From NCBI RefSeq assembly GCF_029392895.1, contig NZ_CP114200.1, positions 6,392,501 through 6,456,500 of the forward strand: DNA of 64,000 bases. The letters run 5' to 3'. Under the pieces are notes generated by a model, which saw only the letters and a program-made list of their open reading frames with translations, searched no databases and had not been told where the DNA came from. The first letter of the stretch is position 1. Each line of letters opens with the position of its first letter. The DNA comes from Streptomyces sp. 71268. GTDB taxonomy: Bacteria > Actinomycetota > Actinomycetes > Streptomycetales > Streptomycetaceae. The position numbers were made by a program, and so were the translations under genes. Below, piece after piece: positions 42,566 to 51,822 of the stretch.

Positions 42566-43669
42566 TCAGAGGTCGAGTACGAGCCTGTCCCCGTACGCCC
42601 GCGAGACGCAGATCAGCATCTGGTCGTCGCGCTCCGCGTCGGTCAGCAACTCGTCACGGTGGTCGATGTCGCCGGCGACGACCCGTTGCAGGCAGGTGCC
42701 GCAGAAACCCTGGGCGCAGGAGTACGCGAGGTCGGGCAGGGCCTGTTCGCGGATGGCGGTCAGCACGCTGGTCCGGGGCCCGACGCTGACCGTGGTGCCG
42801 GTGCGGCGCAGCTCCACCTCGAACGCCGTGTCCACGCCGCCACGGTGCCCCGTCCCGCCCGGCGCGAACCGCTCCATGTGCAGCCCGCCACCGGGCGGGT
42901 CGGCCGCGCACAGCTCGGCGACCGCGTCCATCAGCCCGTCGGGCCCGCAGCAGTAGACCGCCGCTCCCTCGGGCGCACCGGCCAGTACGGCCGCCAGGTC
43001 GGGGCGGCCCCGCTCGTCCTCGGGCAGCACGCTGACCTTCTCCGGCCCGCCGAGCTTCTCGACCTCGGCCACGAACGGCATGCTGGCCAGCGAACGCCCC
43101 CCGTACACCAGCCGCCACGGCACGCCGGCCGCCTCCACGGCGCGCAGCATCGGCAGGATCGGCGTGATCCCGATGCCGCCCGCGACGAAGACGTACGCCG
43201 GGGCCTCGACCAGCGGGAAGCGGTTCCGTGGCCCGCGCACCTCGACCTCCTCGCCCTCGTGCAACTGCTCGTGGACCTCGCGGGAGCCGCCGCGACCGTC
43301 CTCGACGAGCCGGGTGGCGATGGTGTACGAGGTGGTGTCGGCCGGGTCGCCGCACAGCGAGTACTGCCGGATCGTCCCCGAGGGCAGCACGAGGTCCAGG
43401 TGGGCGCCGGGCTGCCAGGGCGGCAACTCGGTGCCGGCCAGCCGCAGGAGCATCACGCCGTCGGCCACCTCCCGCCGTTCGGTGATCATCATGCGCGGCG
43501 CCGCGCCGCCGGACCCGCCCCGGCCACGGCCGGATATCGGGTCCTCCAACGCGGGCATGGGCCACAGCGGGGACCGCTCGACCTCGCGACCCAGGGCGTG
43601 CCGGACGACGAGCGCGGCGGCGGCGAGCGCGATGACGGTGCGGGGGCGGGGCAGGGGGACGCGGGCCAT
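42566..43669 (-). CDS. Ferredoxin reductase-like oxidoreductase (FAD/NAD and C-terminal 2Fe-2S)
   Basis: This 367-residue electron-transfer protein has a short hydrophobic N-terminus (12-24), a flavin-binding barrel ('IRQYSLCGDPADTTSYTIAT'), an NAD-binding domain ('YVFVAGGIGITPILPMLRAV', 'VYCCGPDGLMDAV') and a C-terminal plant-type 2Fe-2S domain with Cys in 'SCAQGFCGTCLQRV' and a later 'LICVSRA'. The layout is that of VanB/phthalate-dioxygenase-reductase enzymes, which pass electrons to oxygenases. Here the partner is probably the PF10118 diiron-like protein encoded two bases upstream in the operon. Confidence 0.93.
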   Translation of the reverse strand: MARVPLPRPRTVIALAAAALVVRHALGREVERSPLWPMPALEDPISGRGRGGSGGAAPRMMITERREVADGVMLLRLAGTELPPWQPGAHLDLVLPSGTIRQYSLCGDPADTTSYTIATRLVEDGRGGSREVHEQLHEGEEVEVRGPRNRFPLVEAPAYVFVAGGIGITPILPMLRAVEAAGVPWRLVYGGRSLASMPFVAEVEKLGGPEKVSVLPEDERGRPDLAAVLAGAPEGAAVYCCGPDGLMDAVAELCAADPPGGGLHMERFAPGGTGHRGGVDTAFEVELRRTGTTVSVGPRTSVLTAIREQALPDLAYSCAQGFCGTCLQRVVAGDIDHRDELLTDAERDDQMLICVSRAYGDRLVLDL

Positions 43670-43671
43670 GG

Positions 43672-44601
43672 TCAGGCACCTCCGGTCGGGCGGGCGGGGG
43701 CCGCCTTGGCCTCGGCGGCCGTCGCGGCGGGGGAGTTGGCCAGGTAGGCCAGAGCCTGGGCGGTGCTGAACTCCCGCGAGGGGTGGTAGCCGGGGCTCAG
43801 GTAGGCCGGTATGGAGCGGGCGATGGCGCCGGGTCGGGGCAGCAGGCCCTGCCGCCCGGCCCGGACGAACTCCCGCAGGCTGGCCTTGCCGTCGCGCAGC
43901 GTCGGGTCGTTGGCCATGAAGAACCTGATGCCGCGCTGCCAGAGGAAGACCAGCGCGGTGAAGGCCGCGCCCCAGGTCCGCGCCCGGCGCCGGTAGCCGC
44001 CGTCCACGTGCTGGAACAGGTCGAACGCCACCGAGCGGTGTTCGACCTCCTCGGCGCCGTGCCAGCGCAGCAGGTCGAGCATGACCGGGTCGCAGCCCCT
44101 GCGGTCGAGCGCGTCGGCGCCGAGGACCCAGTCCCCGAGGAACGCCGTGTAGTGCTCGATCGCCGCGATCAGCGCGATCCGCTCAAGCAGCCACCACTCG
44201 CGCGCCCGGCCGGGCGGCAGCGTGCGGTCGCCGAGCAGCTTCTCGAAGAACCAGTCGACCTGCGCCGTGTACGGGGTGGGGTCGAGCCCGAGCCGCGCCA
44301 GGTGCGGCAGCACCTGGTCGTGCGCCTGGGAGTGCACGGCCTCCTGGCCGATGAAGCCGAGCACGTCCGCGCGTAGCCGCTCGTCCCGGATGAGCGGCAG
44401 GGCCTGCTTGTAGACGTGCACGAACCAGCGCTCGCCGGCGGGCAGGAGCAGGTGCAGCACGTTGATCGTGTGCGTCGTGGCGGGGTCGCCCGGCACCCAG
44501 TGCAGCGGGGTGCCGGACCACTCGAAGTCCACGTTCCGTGCCGCGAGCGGGGTGTACTCCGAGGCCACGGGGGCGGGCCGCGCCTTGGCCGTATTAGACA
44601 T
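43672..44601 (-). CDS. PF10118 'metal-dependent hydrolase', probably a diiron-type protein
   Basis: The 309-residue protein contains the PF10118 core: 'RWFVHVYKQALPLIRDERLR', 'FIGQEAVHSQAHDQVL', 'EHYTAFLGDWVLG', and 'WHGAEEVEHRSVAFDLFQHV'. The two ExxH motifs (QEAVHSQAH and EEVEHRS) plus other Glu/His look like a ferritin-type diiron site. It ends near a Pro/Ala tail. It is the first gene of an operon with a 2Fe-2S reductase (2-base gap) and a TetR regulator, which fits an oxygenase or desaturase better than a hydrolase. Substrate is unknown; a lipid is plausible. Confidence 0.85.
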   Translation of the reverse strand: MSNTAKARPAPVASEYTPLAARNVDFEWSGTPLHWVPGDPATTHTINVLHLLLPAGERWFVHVYKQALPLIRDERLRADVLGFIGQEAVHSQAHDQVLPHLARLGLDPTPYTAQVDWFFEKLLGDRTLPPGRAREWWLLERIALIAAIEHYTAFLGDWVLGADALDRRGCDPVMLDLLRWHGAEEVEHRSVAFDLFQHVDGGYRRRARTWGAAFTALVFLWQRGIRFFMANDPTLRDGKASLREFVRAGRQGLLPRPGAIARSIPAYLSPGYHPSREFSTAQALAYLANSPAATAAEAKAAPARPTGGA

Positions 44602-44799
44602 GGTGTCAATGTACTGGCGGGTAAGTAGATGGCAACAGGGGTGCGCACCCGGGAATTCCCACCACCGACGGCCGCCCGCCGGCCCCGCGCCCGCCGCCCC
44701 GCCACTCGGCCCGCCAGCATCCGCTGCCCCGCGACCCGCCTCCGCCGTTCCGCTGCCCGAACCCCTCGCGAGCCCGCCGAACCGCCGCCCCCACGCGAA
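44602..44799. other. Promoter region of the PF10118 operon
   Basis: No gene is present. A/T-richer sequence next to the start contains the palindrome at 44612-44623; the remaining part is GC-rich and featureless. Confidence 0.4.
44612..44623. promoter_or_regulatory. Candidate TetR operator TACTGGCGGGTA
   Basis: The palindromic frame TACnnGCnnGTA lies 11 bases upstream of the first gene of the operon, and is extended on the right by AGTA. It is the best candidate site for the TetR at 41696. Confidence 0.45.
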
Positions 44800-44835
44800 C
44801 CGGCCCGGTCCCGGGGTGAGCCGGGACCGGGCCGG
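44800..44835 (-). terminator. Terminator of the 44883 gene
   Basis: A perfect 15-bp stem with a 6-base loop lies 47 bases beyond the stop codon. Confidence 0.8.
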
Positions 44836-44882
44836 CCGGTCAGGTGCGGGGAGGAGCGGGGCGGGTTGGGGGAGGTGGTCGG

Positions 44883-46832
44883 TCAGCGCAGGGCGGTGAG
44901 GCGTTCGCCGCTGGCGAGGGTGGCGCTGAGGTCGGGGCGGGTGCCGGGCTTGGTGGGAAGGGCCAGCAGGTTGCCCGGGGCCGAGCCGGTCATGCCGCCG
45001 CTCAGGGTGATCGAGGTGACCTCGGAGTCGCCCGCGGCCAGCACGTACCACTGGCCGGCCGGGGACTTCCACAGCACGCCGGACAGCACGTGCGGGGCGC
45101 GAGGCCCGCACGCCGCCGAGTCCTTTGAGCGGGCGGCGACTGTGCCCGGCGCGTCGGGGCGGCGCGCGGGCAGTTGGAGTTGGGCCAGCGTCCTGGCGCC
45201 CGTGCCGCGCCACGTCTCCGCCCTGGTGCACACCCAGGCGGCGCTGCCCGCGGCCTCCGGGAGCACCTGGCTGGCGAACTGCCAGGCGTTCACGTCGCGC
45301 ACGCCGGCCCCGCGAAGCTCCGGCAGGTGACAGGCGGTACGGGCGAGATCGCGCAGCGCCTGCGCGCCCGTCGCGTCGGTGCCGGCGCCGGGGGGCCCGT
45401 ACGTCAGCCGGGCCGGGACCAACTCCCCGAGGTCGGTGGCCAGGTGCGGGCCGAGCTGCAGGGCCGGCCAGGAGGTGCACTCCCTGGCCTGGACGGGGCT
45501 GCGCACCGGGGCGGTCACCCCGTCGGCGCCGCGCGTGACGGGCCGCGCCGCTTCCTGCGGGGCCAACAGGTCCCGCACCGCGACCGAGCGCACCCAGGGT
45601 GCCGTCAGATAGCGCACGGTGCCGCCGACGCGGCCGAGGACCAGGGCCGTCGCCGACGCCTGGTCGGCCGCGTCGGCGCGCCCGAGGTCGAGCAGCGCGC
45701 CGCCCCCGTCGCCGCTCCTGGCCTCCGCGTACCTGACCACCCGCAGCCCGTCGTGGAACAGCACCACCGCGGCCTGGTCCACGGTGCCGGCGAACAGCAA
45801 CTGGGGCGGCCCGGCGGGCGGTCCGGGCAGGGTGCCGGGGGTGGCCGCGACCCGCACCGAGCCGCCGGGCCGCGCCCACACGGCCAGCGCCCGCCGCAGC
45901 AGCTCACGGTCGCCGAGCCGGTCGCCGCGCGCGGGCCAGGTCGCGAAGTCGCGGCGGCTGGCGGTGCGCCAGGCGTCCGGCTCGGCGCGGGTGAGCCGGT
46001 TCGGGTCGAGGGCCGCGTCGGCCGCGGGGTTACGGGCGTAGGTGGGGGCCGCGGCGCCGTCCGGGCCCCAGCCGTCGCCGGGAAGCCCGAGCAACACGGC
46101 GCACACCGCGAGGGCCGCGGCCGCGGCCAGCGCGGCCCGGCCGTGTTGGCGGCGGCGCGCCAGGTCGGTCGGGCGGGCGCGCAGCGCGCACGGGTCGAAC
46201 TCCGGCGAGTCCAGCCGCGGCCGGTCGGCGCGGTCGGCCCGGGGGACGCCGTCGGCCTCGGCGACGGCCGCGGCCGCGTCCGCCACGCCCGCATCCGCCA
46301 GGACCCGGCGCAGCGCCGGCCCGTCGAGCCCGTCGAGGTCGCGCAGCGCGAAGGCGGCCCGGCCGGGCCCGGAGAGGGAGGCCAGGGTCTGTTCCAGGGC
46401 CAGCGCGGCGGGCCCGTCGGAGCGGGGGGCCAGCCGCAGCCCCCACACCTGCGGCAGCAGCGGCGGCAGCGCGGCGCGGGGCGGCAACTCCCAGCGCCGT
46501 CGGGGCCGCGCGGCATCGAGGGCGGCCCGCAACACCCGCAGCCGCAGCGGCGGGTAGCCGTCGGCCGCCCCGCGTGCCCCGCGCTGTCCCGGCAGCCCGG
46601 CCGAGCGGGTCGCGGCCGGCTCGGCGGCGTCTGTCGCGCCGCGCGGCAGGGCGCGTTGGGCCAGGGCGTGCGCGGTCAGGACGCGGCGGGTGCGGCCGAG
46701 GTCGGGCGGCAGGACGACGTAGCCGAGCCGCACCAGGTGCCGATAGTGCTCCGTGAGCGCGGCTTCGGCCAGCTCCGGGTCGAGGGGGCCGGGGGGCTCG
46801 CTGGGGGGCGCTGTCGCCTGCTGCTGTTCCAC
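44883..46832 (-). CDS. Single-span membrane protein with sigma-factor-like N-terminal half, unknown function
   Basis: The 649-residue protein has a helical cytoplasmic part (1-~230) whose pieces resemble sigma factor regions ('LTEHYRHLVRLGYVVLPPDL', 'LEQTLASLSGPGRAAFALRD', 'LDGLDGPALRRVLADAG'). One membrane helix follows ('GRAALAAAAALAVCAVLLGL'), then a long extracytoplasmic region with Cys residues and no known motif. No sigma DNA-binding helix is clear, so it may be a degenerate ECF-like anchor or a sensor. Similar 'hypothetical' proteins exist in Streptomyces (recollection). GTG 46832 is the start. Confidence 0.75.
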   Translation of the reverse strand: MEQQQATAPPSEPPGPLDPELAEAALTEHYRHLVRLGYVVLPPDLGRTRRVLTAHALAQRALPRGATDAAEPAATRSAGLPGQRGARGAADGYPPLRLRVLRAALDAARPRRRWELPPRAALPPLLPQVWGLRLAPRSDGPAALALEQTLASLSGPGRAAFALRDLDGLDGPALRRVLADAGVADAAAAVAEADGVPRADRADRPRLDSPEFDPCALRARPTDLARRRQHGRAALAAAAALAVCAVLLGLPGDGWGPDGAAAPTYARNPAADAALDPNRLTRAEPDAWRTASRRDFATWPARGDRLGDRELLRRALAVWARPGGSVRVAATPGTLPGPPAGPPQLLFAGTVDQAAVVLFHDGLRVVRYAEARSGDGGGALLDLGRADAADQASATALVLGRVGGTVRYLTAPWVRSVAVRDLLAPQEAARPVTRGADGVTAPVRSPVQARECTSWPALQLGPHLATDLGELVPARLTYGPPGAGTDATGAQALRDLARTACHLPELRGAGVRDVNAWQFASQVLPEAAGSAAWVCTRAETWRGTGARTLAQLQLPARRPDAPGTVAARSKDSAACGPRAPHVLSGVLWKSPAGQWYVLAAGDSEVTSITLSGGMTGSAPGNLLALPTKPGTRPDLSATLASGERLTALR

Positions 46833-46876
46833 GGCCCGTAGAACGAGCGAGGCAGGCGATGGTCACCTGCGCGGCA

Positions 46877-46911
46877 GGGTCGCGGGGCCCGCGCCGTGGG
46901 CCCCGCGACCC
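46877..46911 (-). terminator. Terminator of the GH89 gene
   Basis: A perfect 14-bp stem (GGGTCGCGGGGCCC/GGGCCCCGCGACCC) with a 7-base loop lies five bases after the stop codon. Confidence 0.8.
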
Positions 46912-46916
46912 GTGGT

Positions 46917-49900
46917 CTACCGCGTCTGCCAGTCGGCGAAGTCGACCAGCCCGTGGGCCCCCGAGCCGCCGTGCGTGGCCGTCATGAACAGGCCCGCGTC
47001 CTGCCGGTCGGCGGCCCCGGGCACGCTCACCGTGCCCACCGTGCGCCAGGTGGCCCCGTCGTCCGTGGACAGCGCCCCGGTGTACGCGCCGGACGGCTCG
47101 CGGGTCAGCCGCAGCAGTACGGGCGCCCGCACGCCGGTGACGCGCCGGTAGGTGTCCACGGTGCCGTCGCCGTTGGCGTCGTAGGAGAGCACGACGCCGT
47201 TGCCGGGCGTGACCGCCAGGTTGAGGAAGCCCGGGGAGCCGGCGGTGGACAGGTCGTCGCGGACGATGATGCCCGCGCGCGCCCACGGGCCGGTCGCCGG
47301 CTGCTGGGTCACGCGCACGCTCACCGCGCCGCCGGTGGCCAGCGACCGCGGCCGGTAGACCGCGCCGAACTCGGCCGTGGCCTTCCACAGGTCCCGGCCG
47401 CCGCCGGCGATGGCGTACCGGTCGCCGAGCTGGCCGAAGACCGCGTCGTTGGTGGTGACCGTGCGCAGCCCGGCCTCCAGCGGGCCGGCGACGTGGAGGG
47501 TGCCCCGGCGCACGTCGGTGATCCGCTCCTCGCCGCGCGGCCCGTAGGCCGTGCTCAGCTCGTACGGCAGCGGCTCCAGCGGCGCCGTCAGCGGCGTGCT
47601 CGGTGCCGTCACCCGCCAGTGCGCGGCGACGTGGCCGGCGGCCGGCACGCTGGGCACCGAGGTGGGGCCCTGCGGGGTGGCGTCCGGGCCGGTGAGGCGG
47701 AAGTCCACGCGGCCGGTGGGGGCCAGGCCGTTGATGTTGTGGAAGTCCACCGTCACCAGCGCGTTGCCACCGGGTTCGAGCGCGGTCGGGTCGGCGCTGA
47801 CCTCGATGGCACCCTGGTACGGGGCGCGGGCCAGCACCTCGCGGACCCGGCTCGCGGTGCGGTACGCGTCGCGCGTCGGCCGCTGCGGGTAGCTCTTGCG
47901 CTCCCGGGTCCAGGGCTCCTCGATGGTGTACCAGTCGAACGTCTTCGGCTCGCGGCCCTCGGCGAGCGCGTCCTCCAACTCGTCCAGGTAGAGCCGCCAC
48001 TGCGGCAGGTGGAAGTCGCCGATCAGCCCCTGCCAGTCGCGGTTGCCGTAGTTGGCGAGCCGGCCCGTGTCGGCGGTGGCGCGGTCGGCCCAGGTGGTGA
48101 TCAACGCCCGTGCGGAGTGCTCCAGTTGGACCTGTTCGGCCTCGCTGGACGCCATCCGCTTCGCGTCCTCGAGCCACGGGCCGAGCAGGAAGCCGCGGTG
48201 CGCCGCCGACATCTCCTCGCTCAGCTCCATCAGCCGCAGCCACAGCCGGGACAGGGCGCGGAAGGCGGCCAGGTCGCCGCGCTGGTAGGCCGACTTGAGC
48301 TGGGGCTGCAACTGCCAGGAGCGGTTGGCCAGCACCTGTCGACCCAGGTCCGTGATGTCGTACCGGTAGGCGTCCGAGCCGCGCAGCGCGGGCCGCACGC
48401 CGAGCAGCGCCGCGAAGGCGGTGTCGAAGACGGCCAGGTCGAAGGCGGGTTCGCGGGTGGCGTAGTAGGTGCCCGAGCGCGCGCCGAGGTTGGGCCGCGC
48501 CGCGAAGATCGAGTCGTGCGGCCTCCCGTCGGCGCTGCTGATCTCGTACGCGCTCTCGCGCAGCGCGTCGAACGCCTCGTGGGCGTGCCGGTCCCGGCCG
48601 CCGTAGCGGGCGTCGGCGTACTCGCGGAACCAGGCCGTGCGGTCCACGGCCGCGTCCCGCCAGGCCAGCTCGCTGAAGAGTTCGAAGGCGGCCGGGTCGC
48701 GCTCGGCGGCCTCGGGCATGTACGCGGTGCCCACCAGCGCGCTGTCGGGTTTGTCGCGCCATACGGTGAAACGGTCCGCCCACATATGGGTCTTGGCGCC
48801 GATCGTGGTGCGTCCGCCGAAGTTGGGGATGGTGCCGAACGCGTACGGCGTGCCGCCCCAGTCCTGCTCGCGGTCGCCGATCCGCTCCAGGTCCGAGAGC
48901 CCGTCGACGACCAGCAACCGGCTCTTGTCCACGGCGTTCAGCAGCTCCCGGCGCGGGTTCTCCTGCCAGCCGAGAATCACCCAGACGGCCTCCGGCCGGG
49001 CGGCGGCGAGCGCCTTCTGCACGGCGCGCGCCGCGTCGGCGACCGGCACGTCGCCCGGGTTGCCGCCCTCGTGCAGCAGGTCCATCTTGTAGCCGACGGC
49101 CGGCCCGAACAGTTCCTCCTGGTGGCGGTAGAAGGAGGCGGCGACCCGCTCGAAGACGGGCGTGCGCGGGTCGAGCCACTCCGGGCGCGGCAGCCCGTTC
49201 CAGGTGCCCTGCTCGATGGTGCGCCCGCCGGGGTTGCGCTCGGCGAAGCCGCCCGGGACGGTGCCGAAGTAGCCGGGGAAGATCGGCGACATGCCCAGCT
49301 CGCGCAGCCGGTCCGCGATCCGCTGGCCCAACTCGGTCCGCTTGGCCAGCAGCTCGGGGCTGACCGGGCCCGCGTACTCGCTCATGTTCTGGAGCATCCA
49401 CCAGGGCTGGTGGGAGGGGGCGGGCAGCCAGGTGCGCAGCTCGGTGTCGGAGTAGCCGAACTCCTGGAGGAAGCGGTGGTAGACCGCCTCCTGGCCCGCG
49501 GTGATCAGCACCTCGTTGCAGCCGTGCAGCGCGAGCAGGTCGATCATTCGCTCCCAGCGGTCCCAGTCGGCGTACGGCGAGGTGTAGCCGTCGTGGGTGT
49601 CGTTGAAGGCGAAGCGGTGCGGGAGGGCGGTGGAGCGGCGCAGCGGCTCGCGCGGGGCGGGCAGCCGCTGCGGCAGGTCGAGCTGGTTGCCCGACCACGA
49701 CAGGTGCGCCCGGCAGGTGTACTTGAGGTACCAGTGCACGCCGGTCAGGATCACCGCGGGGCTGGTACCGGCGACCTCGACGCGTCCGGTGGAACCGGTG
49801 ACGGTGAAGCGCTCGCGGCGGTCGCGGTCGTGCCGGCCGGCGGGCCGCTGCCCGGCGCCACGGCCGGGGCCGTCGGCCAGCAGCCGCAGCCGGAACTGGT

Positions 49901-50090
49901 CCACGTGGTCGGGCAGCAGCCGGGCCAGGGCCGCGCGGGCCGGGGCCAGGGAGTACGGCTTGCCATCGCGGGCCGCGCCGGCACCGGCGTGCGGGGCGGC
50001 GCTCGCCCCGCTGCCGTGCGCGGCCAGCGCGGCGGTGACGCCGATGGCGCCGGCGGTGCCAAGGACGGTGCGTCTGGTCAGGTCACTCAC
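46917..50090 (-). CDS. Secreted alpha-N-acetylglucosaminidase (GH89)
   Basis: This 1057-residue exported enzyme starts with a Tat-type signal ('LTRRTVLGTAGAIGVTAALA'). NAGLU family domains follow: N-terminal 'VEVAGTSPAVILTGVHWYLK', the catalytic barrel 'HGCNEVLITAGQEAVYHRFL', 'LLHEGGNPGDVP' and 'VWVILGWQENPRRELL' (Glu residues supply acid and nucleophile), and the helical C-terminal NAGLU domain. An Ig/fibronectin-like region ('TALEPGGNALVTVDFHNING') and a C-terminal concanavalin-like domain ('GDRYAIAGGGRDLWKATAEF', 'VTQQPATGPWARAGI') are added. It releases terminal alpha-linked GlcNAc. GTG 50090 with GGGGG before it is preferred; GTG 50102 is possible. Confidence 0.93.
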   Translation of the reverse strand: MSDLTRRTVLGTAGAIGVTAALAAHGSGASAAPHAGAGAARDGKPYSLAPARAALARLLPDHVDQFRLRLLADGPGRGAGQRPAGRHDRDRRERFTVTGSTGRVEVAGTSPAVILTGVHWYLKYTCRAHLSWSGNQLDLPQRLPAPREPLRRSTALPHRFAFNDTHDGYTSPYADWDRWERMIDLLALHGCNEVLITAGQEAVYHRFLQEFGYSDTELRTWLPAPSHQPWWMLQNMSEYAGPVSPELLAKRTELGQRIADRLRELGMSPIFPGYFGTVPGGFAERNPGGRTIEQGTWNGLPRPEWLDPRTPVFERVAASFYRHQEELFGPAVGYKMDLLHEGGNPGDVPVADAARAVQKALAAARPEAVWVILGWQENPRRELLNAVDKSRLLVVDGLSDLERIGDREQDWGGTPYAFGTIPNFGGRTTIGAKTHMWADRFTVWRDKPDSALVGTAYMPEAAERDPAAFELFSELAWRDAAVDRTAWFREYADARYGGRDRHAHEAFDALRESAYEISSADGRPHDSIFAARPNLGARSGTYYATREPAFDLAVFDTAFAALLGVRPALRGSDAYRYDITDLGRQVLANRSWQLQPQLKSAYQRGDLAAFRALSRLWLRLMELSEEMSAAHRGFLLGPWLEDAKRMASSEAEQVQLEHSARALITTWADRATADTGRLANYGNRDWQGLIGDFHLPQWRLYLDELEDALAEGREPKTFDWYTIEEPWTRERKSYPQRPTRDAYRTASRVREVLARAPYQGAIEVSADPTALEPGGNALVTVDFHNINGLAPTGRVDFRLTGPDATPQGPTSVPSVPAAGHVAAHWRVTAPSTPLTAPLEPLPYELSTAYGPRGEERITDVRRGTLHVAGPLEAGLRTVTTNDAVFGQLGDRYAIAGGGRDLWKATAEFGAVYRPRSLATGGAVSVRVTQQPATGPWARAGIIVRDDLSTAGSPGFLNLAVTPGNGVVLSYDANGDGTVDTYRRVTGVRAPVLLRLTREPSGAYTGALSTDDGATWRTVGTVSVPGAADRQDAGLFMTATHGGSGAHGLVDFADWQTR

Positions 50091-50186
50091 GGATGCCCCC
50101 ACGGTTCGTCAGGATCGGTGGACACATGCGAGGGCACCGTAACCGCTGCCAGACCCCGGGTCGAGACGCCTTGCGGGCCGGTGTCG

Positions 50187-50834
50187 TCAGCCCCGGTCGA
50201 GGTAGGCGAGGACGGCCAGAACGCGCCGGTTGTCGTCGTCGGACGGCGGCAGGCCGAGCTTGCCGAAGATGTTCGAGGTGTGTTTGGCGACCGCCCGCTC
50301 GGTGACGAAGAGCTGCGCGGCGATGGCCGCGTTGGACCTGCCCTGCGCCATCAGCTCCATCACCTCCTTCTCACGGGGCGTCAGGTTGCCCATCGGCTTG
50401 TCCTGCGAGCGCCGGGTCAGCAGTTGCGAGATGACCTGCGGGTCCATCGCGGTGCCGCCGGCGGCCACCCGGCGGACCGCGTCGATGAACTGGTCGGCGT
50501 CGAAGACCCGGTCCTTGAGCAGGTAGCCGATGCCACCGCTGCCGTCGGCGAGCAACTCGCGCGCGTACAACTGCTCCACGTGCTGGGACAGGACGAGCAC
50601 CGGCAGGCCCGGCCTGGCCCGGCGCGCGGCGAGCGCGCACTGGAGGCCCTCGTCGGTGAAGGACGGCGGCAGCCGCACGTCCACCACGGCCACGTCGGGC
50701 TCCAACTCGGCGAGCGCGCGGGAGAGTTCGGGCCCGGACTCGACCGCGGCGGCGATCTCGAAGTCGTACGCCTCCAACATCCGCACCAGACCGTCCCGGA
50801 GCAGGAAGAGGTCTTCGGCCACGACTGCGCGCAC
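50187..50834 (-). CDS. NarL/LuxR-family response regulator
   Basis: The 215-residue protein has a receiver domain (phospho-acceptor Asp52 in 'VAVVDVRLPP', acidic pair in 'VAEDLF', Lys in 'LLKDR') and a LuxR-type DNA-binding domain (about 150-210: 'NLTPREKEVMELMAQGRSNA', 'AVAKHTSNIFGKLGLP'). GGAG six bases upstream supports GTG 50834. Its likely partner is the histidine kinase at 52005, in the same orientation but separated by an RluA-type gene. Confidence 0.94.
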   Translation of the reverse strand: MRAVVAEDLFLLRDGLVRMLEAYDFEIAAAVESGPELSRALAELEPDVAVVDVRLPPSFTDEGLQCALAARRARPGLPVLVLSQHVEQLYARELLADGSGGIGYLLKDRVFDADQFIDAVRRVAAGGTAMDPQVISQLLTRRSQDKPMGNLTPREKEVMELMAQGRSNAAIAAQLFVTERAVAKHTSNIFGKLGLPPSDDDNRRVLAVLAYLDRG

Positions 50835-50994
50835 GGCGTACTCCAGCGAGGGGGATCAGGTGCCGCCGGCGTTCCGGCGGCGGATGCCCTGGCACTCTAC
50901 CGAGCGCGCCCCGCCCGCCCTCCACGGAGTGGGCGGTGACCAGGTGGGCCCGGTGCGCGGCCCGGCCGGCGTACCGCCGGGGAGCCGGCGCGGC

Positions 50995-51822
50995 TCAGGC
51001 GGAGGAGAGGCCCGTCGCCGGGGGCCCCTCCAGCCAGGCGGCCGGCCCGGCAGCGGGCAACCGCTCCGCGACCGGTGTCCAGAAGTCGTCCCCCGGGTCG
51101 GCGGAGACCGTCACCCGCTCGCCCCCGGCCCACGTCGCGTCGAACGCCAGCCGCCACGAGTGCAGGCAGGTGCGCTCGCCACGGGCGGCGGCCTGCTTGT
51201 CGAACAGCGGGTCGCCCACGATGGGGAAACCGATCCACGCCAGGTGCACCCGGATCTGGTGCCGGCGCCCGGTCACCGGCTCGATCGCCAGCAGCGTGTG
51301 CCGCTCGTCCGCCCACAGCCGAGTGAAGTGGGTGATCGACGGATACGTCTTGACGTGCGTGAACACCTTCTCGTCCGGCACCCGCCAGCAACCGTGCGCC
51401 GCCTCGGTGCCCGCCGGCGCGTCGGTGGTGATGTCCTCGCGCTGCGCCCCCACCCGCACCCGGTTCTTGCGCCCCACGCTCAACGGCATGTCGATGGTGC
51501 CGCGCTCCGGCAGCCCCCCGGGCCGGCCGTCGGTGGGCACCAGGGCCAGGTACGCCTTGTCCACCGTGCGCTTGTTGAACTGCCTGGTCACCTCGGACTG
51601 GATGCGCTGCTGCTTGGCGAAGAGCACGACGCCCGAGGTCGCCTTGTCGATCCGGTGGCACGGGATCAGCGTCTCGCCGACCTCCTCGGCCATCCGGACC
51701 AGGTCACTCTCGTGCCGTTCGCCCATCACGGAGACGCCGGCGGGCTTGTTCACCACGAGGAACGCCGCGTCCTCCCGCACGATGGAACCCGTACGGTCCC
51801 GGATCTGGGTCCACTCGTTCAT
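50995..51822 (-). CDS. RluA-family pseudouridine synthase
   Basis: This 275-residue enzyme isomerises uridine in rRNA or tRNA. The catalytic Asp59 is in 'PCHRIDKATSGVVLFAK' (RluA signature HRLDxxTSG), with 'VNKPAGVSV' and 'EPVTGRRHQIRVHLAWIGFP' as further motifs. There is no N-terminal S4 domain. The start ATG 51822 has GAGATGG six bases before; ATG 51828 is an alternative and the longer frame to 51873 looks unconserved. It lies between a kinase and its probable response regulator on the same strand. Confidence 0.93.
   Translation of the reverse strand: MNEWTQIRDRTGSIVREDAAFLVVNKPAGVSVMGERHESDLVRMAEEVGETLIPCHRIDKATSGVVLFAKQQRIQSEVTRQFNKRTVDKAYLALVPTDGRPGGLPERGTIDMPLSVGRKNRVRVGAQREDITTDAPAGTEAAHGCWRVPDEKVFTHVKTYPSITHFTRLWADERHTLLAIEPVTGRRHQIRVHLAWIGFPIVGDPLFDKQAAARGERTCLHSWRLAFDATWAGGERVTVSADPGDDFWTPVAERLPAAGPAAWLEGPPATGLSSA

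Noticed and set aside
48900..50900. Long plus-strand frames opposite the GH89 and response-regulator genes
   Set aside because: Arg/Gly/Ala/His-rich composition typical of antisense frames in high-GC DNA; the minus-strand products have clear domains.
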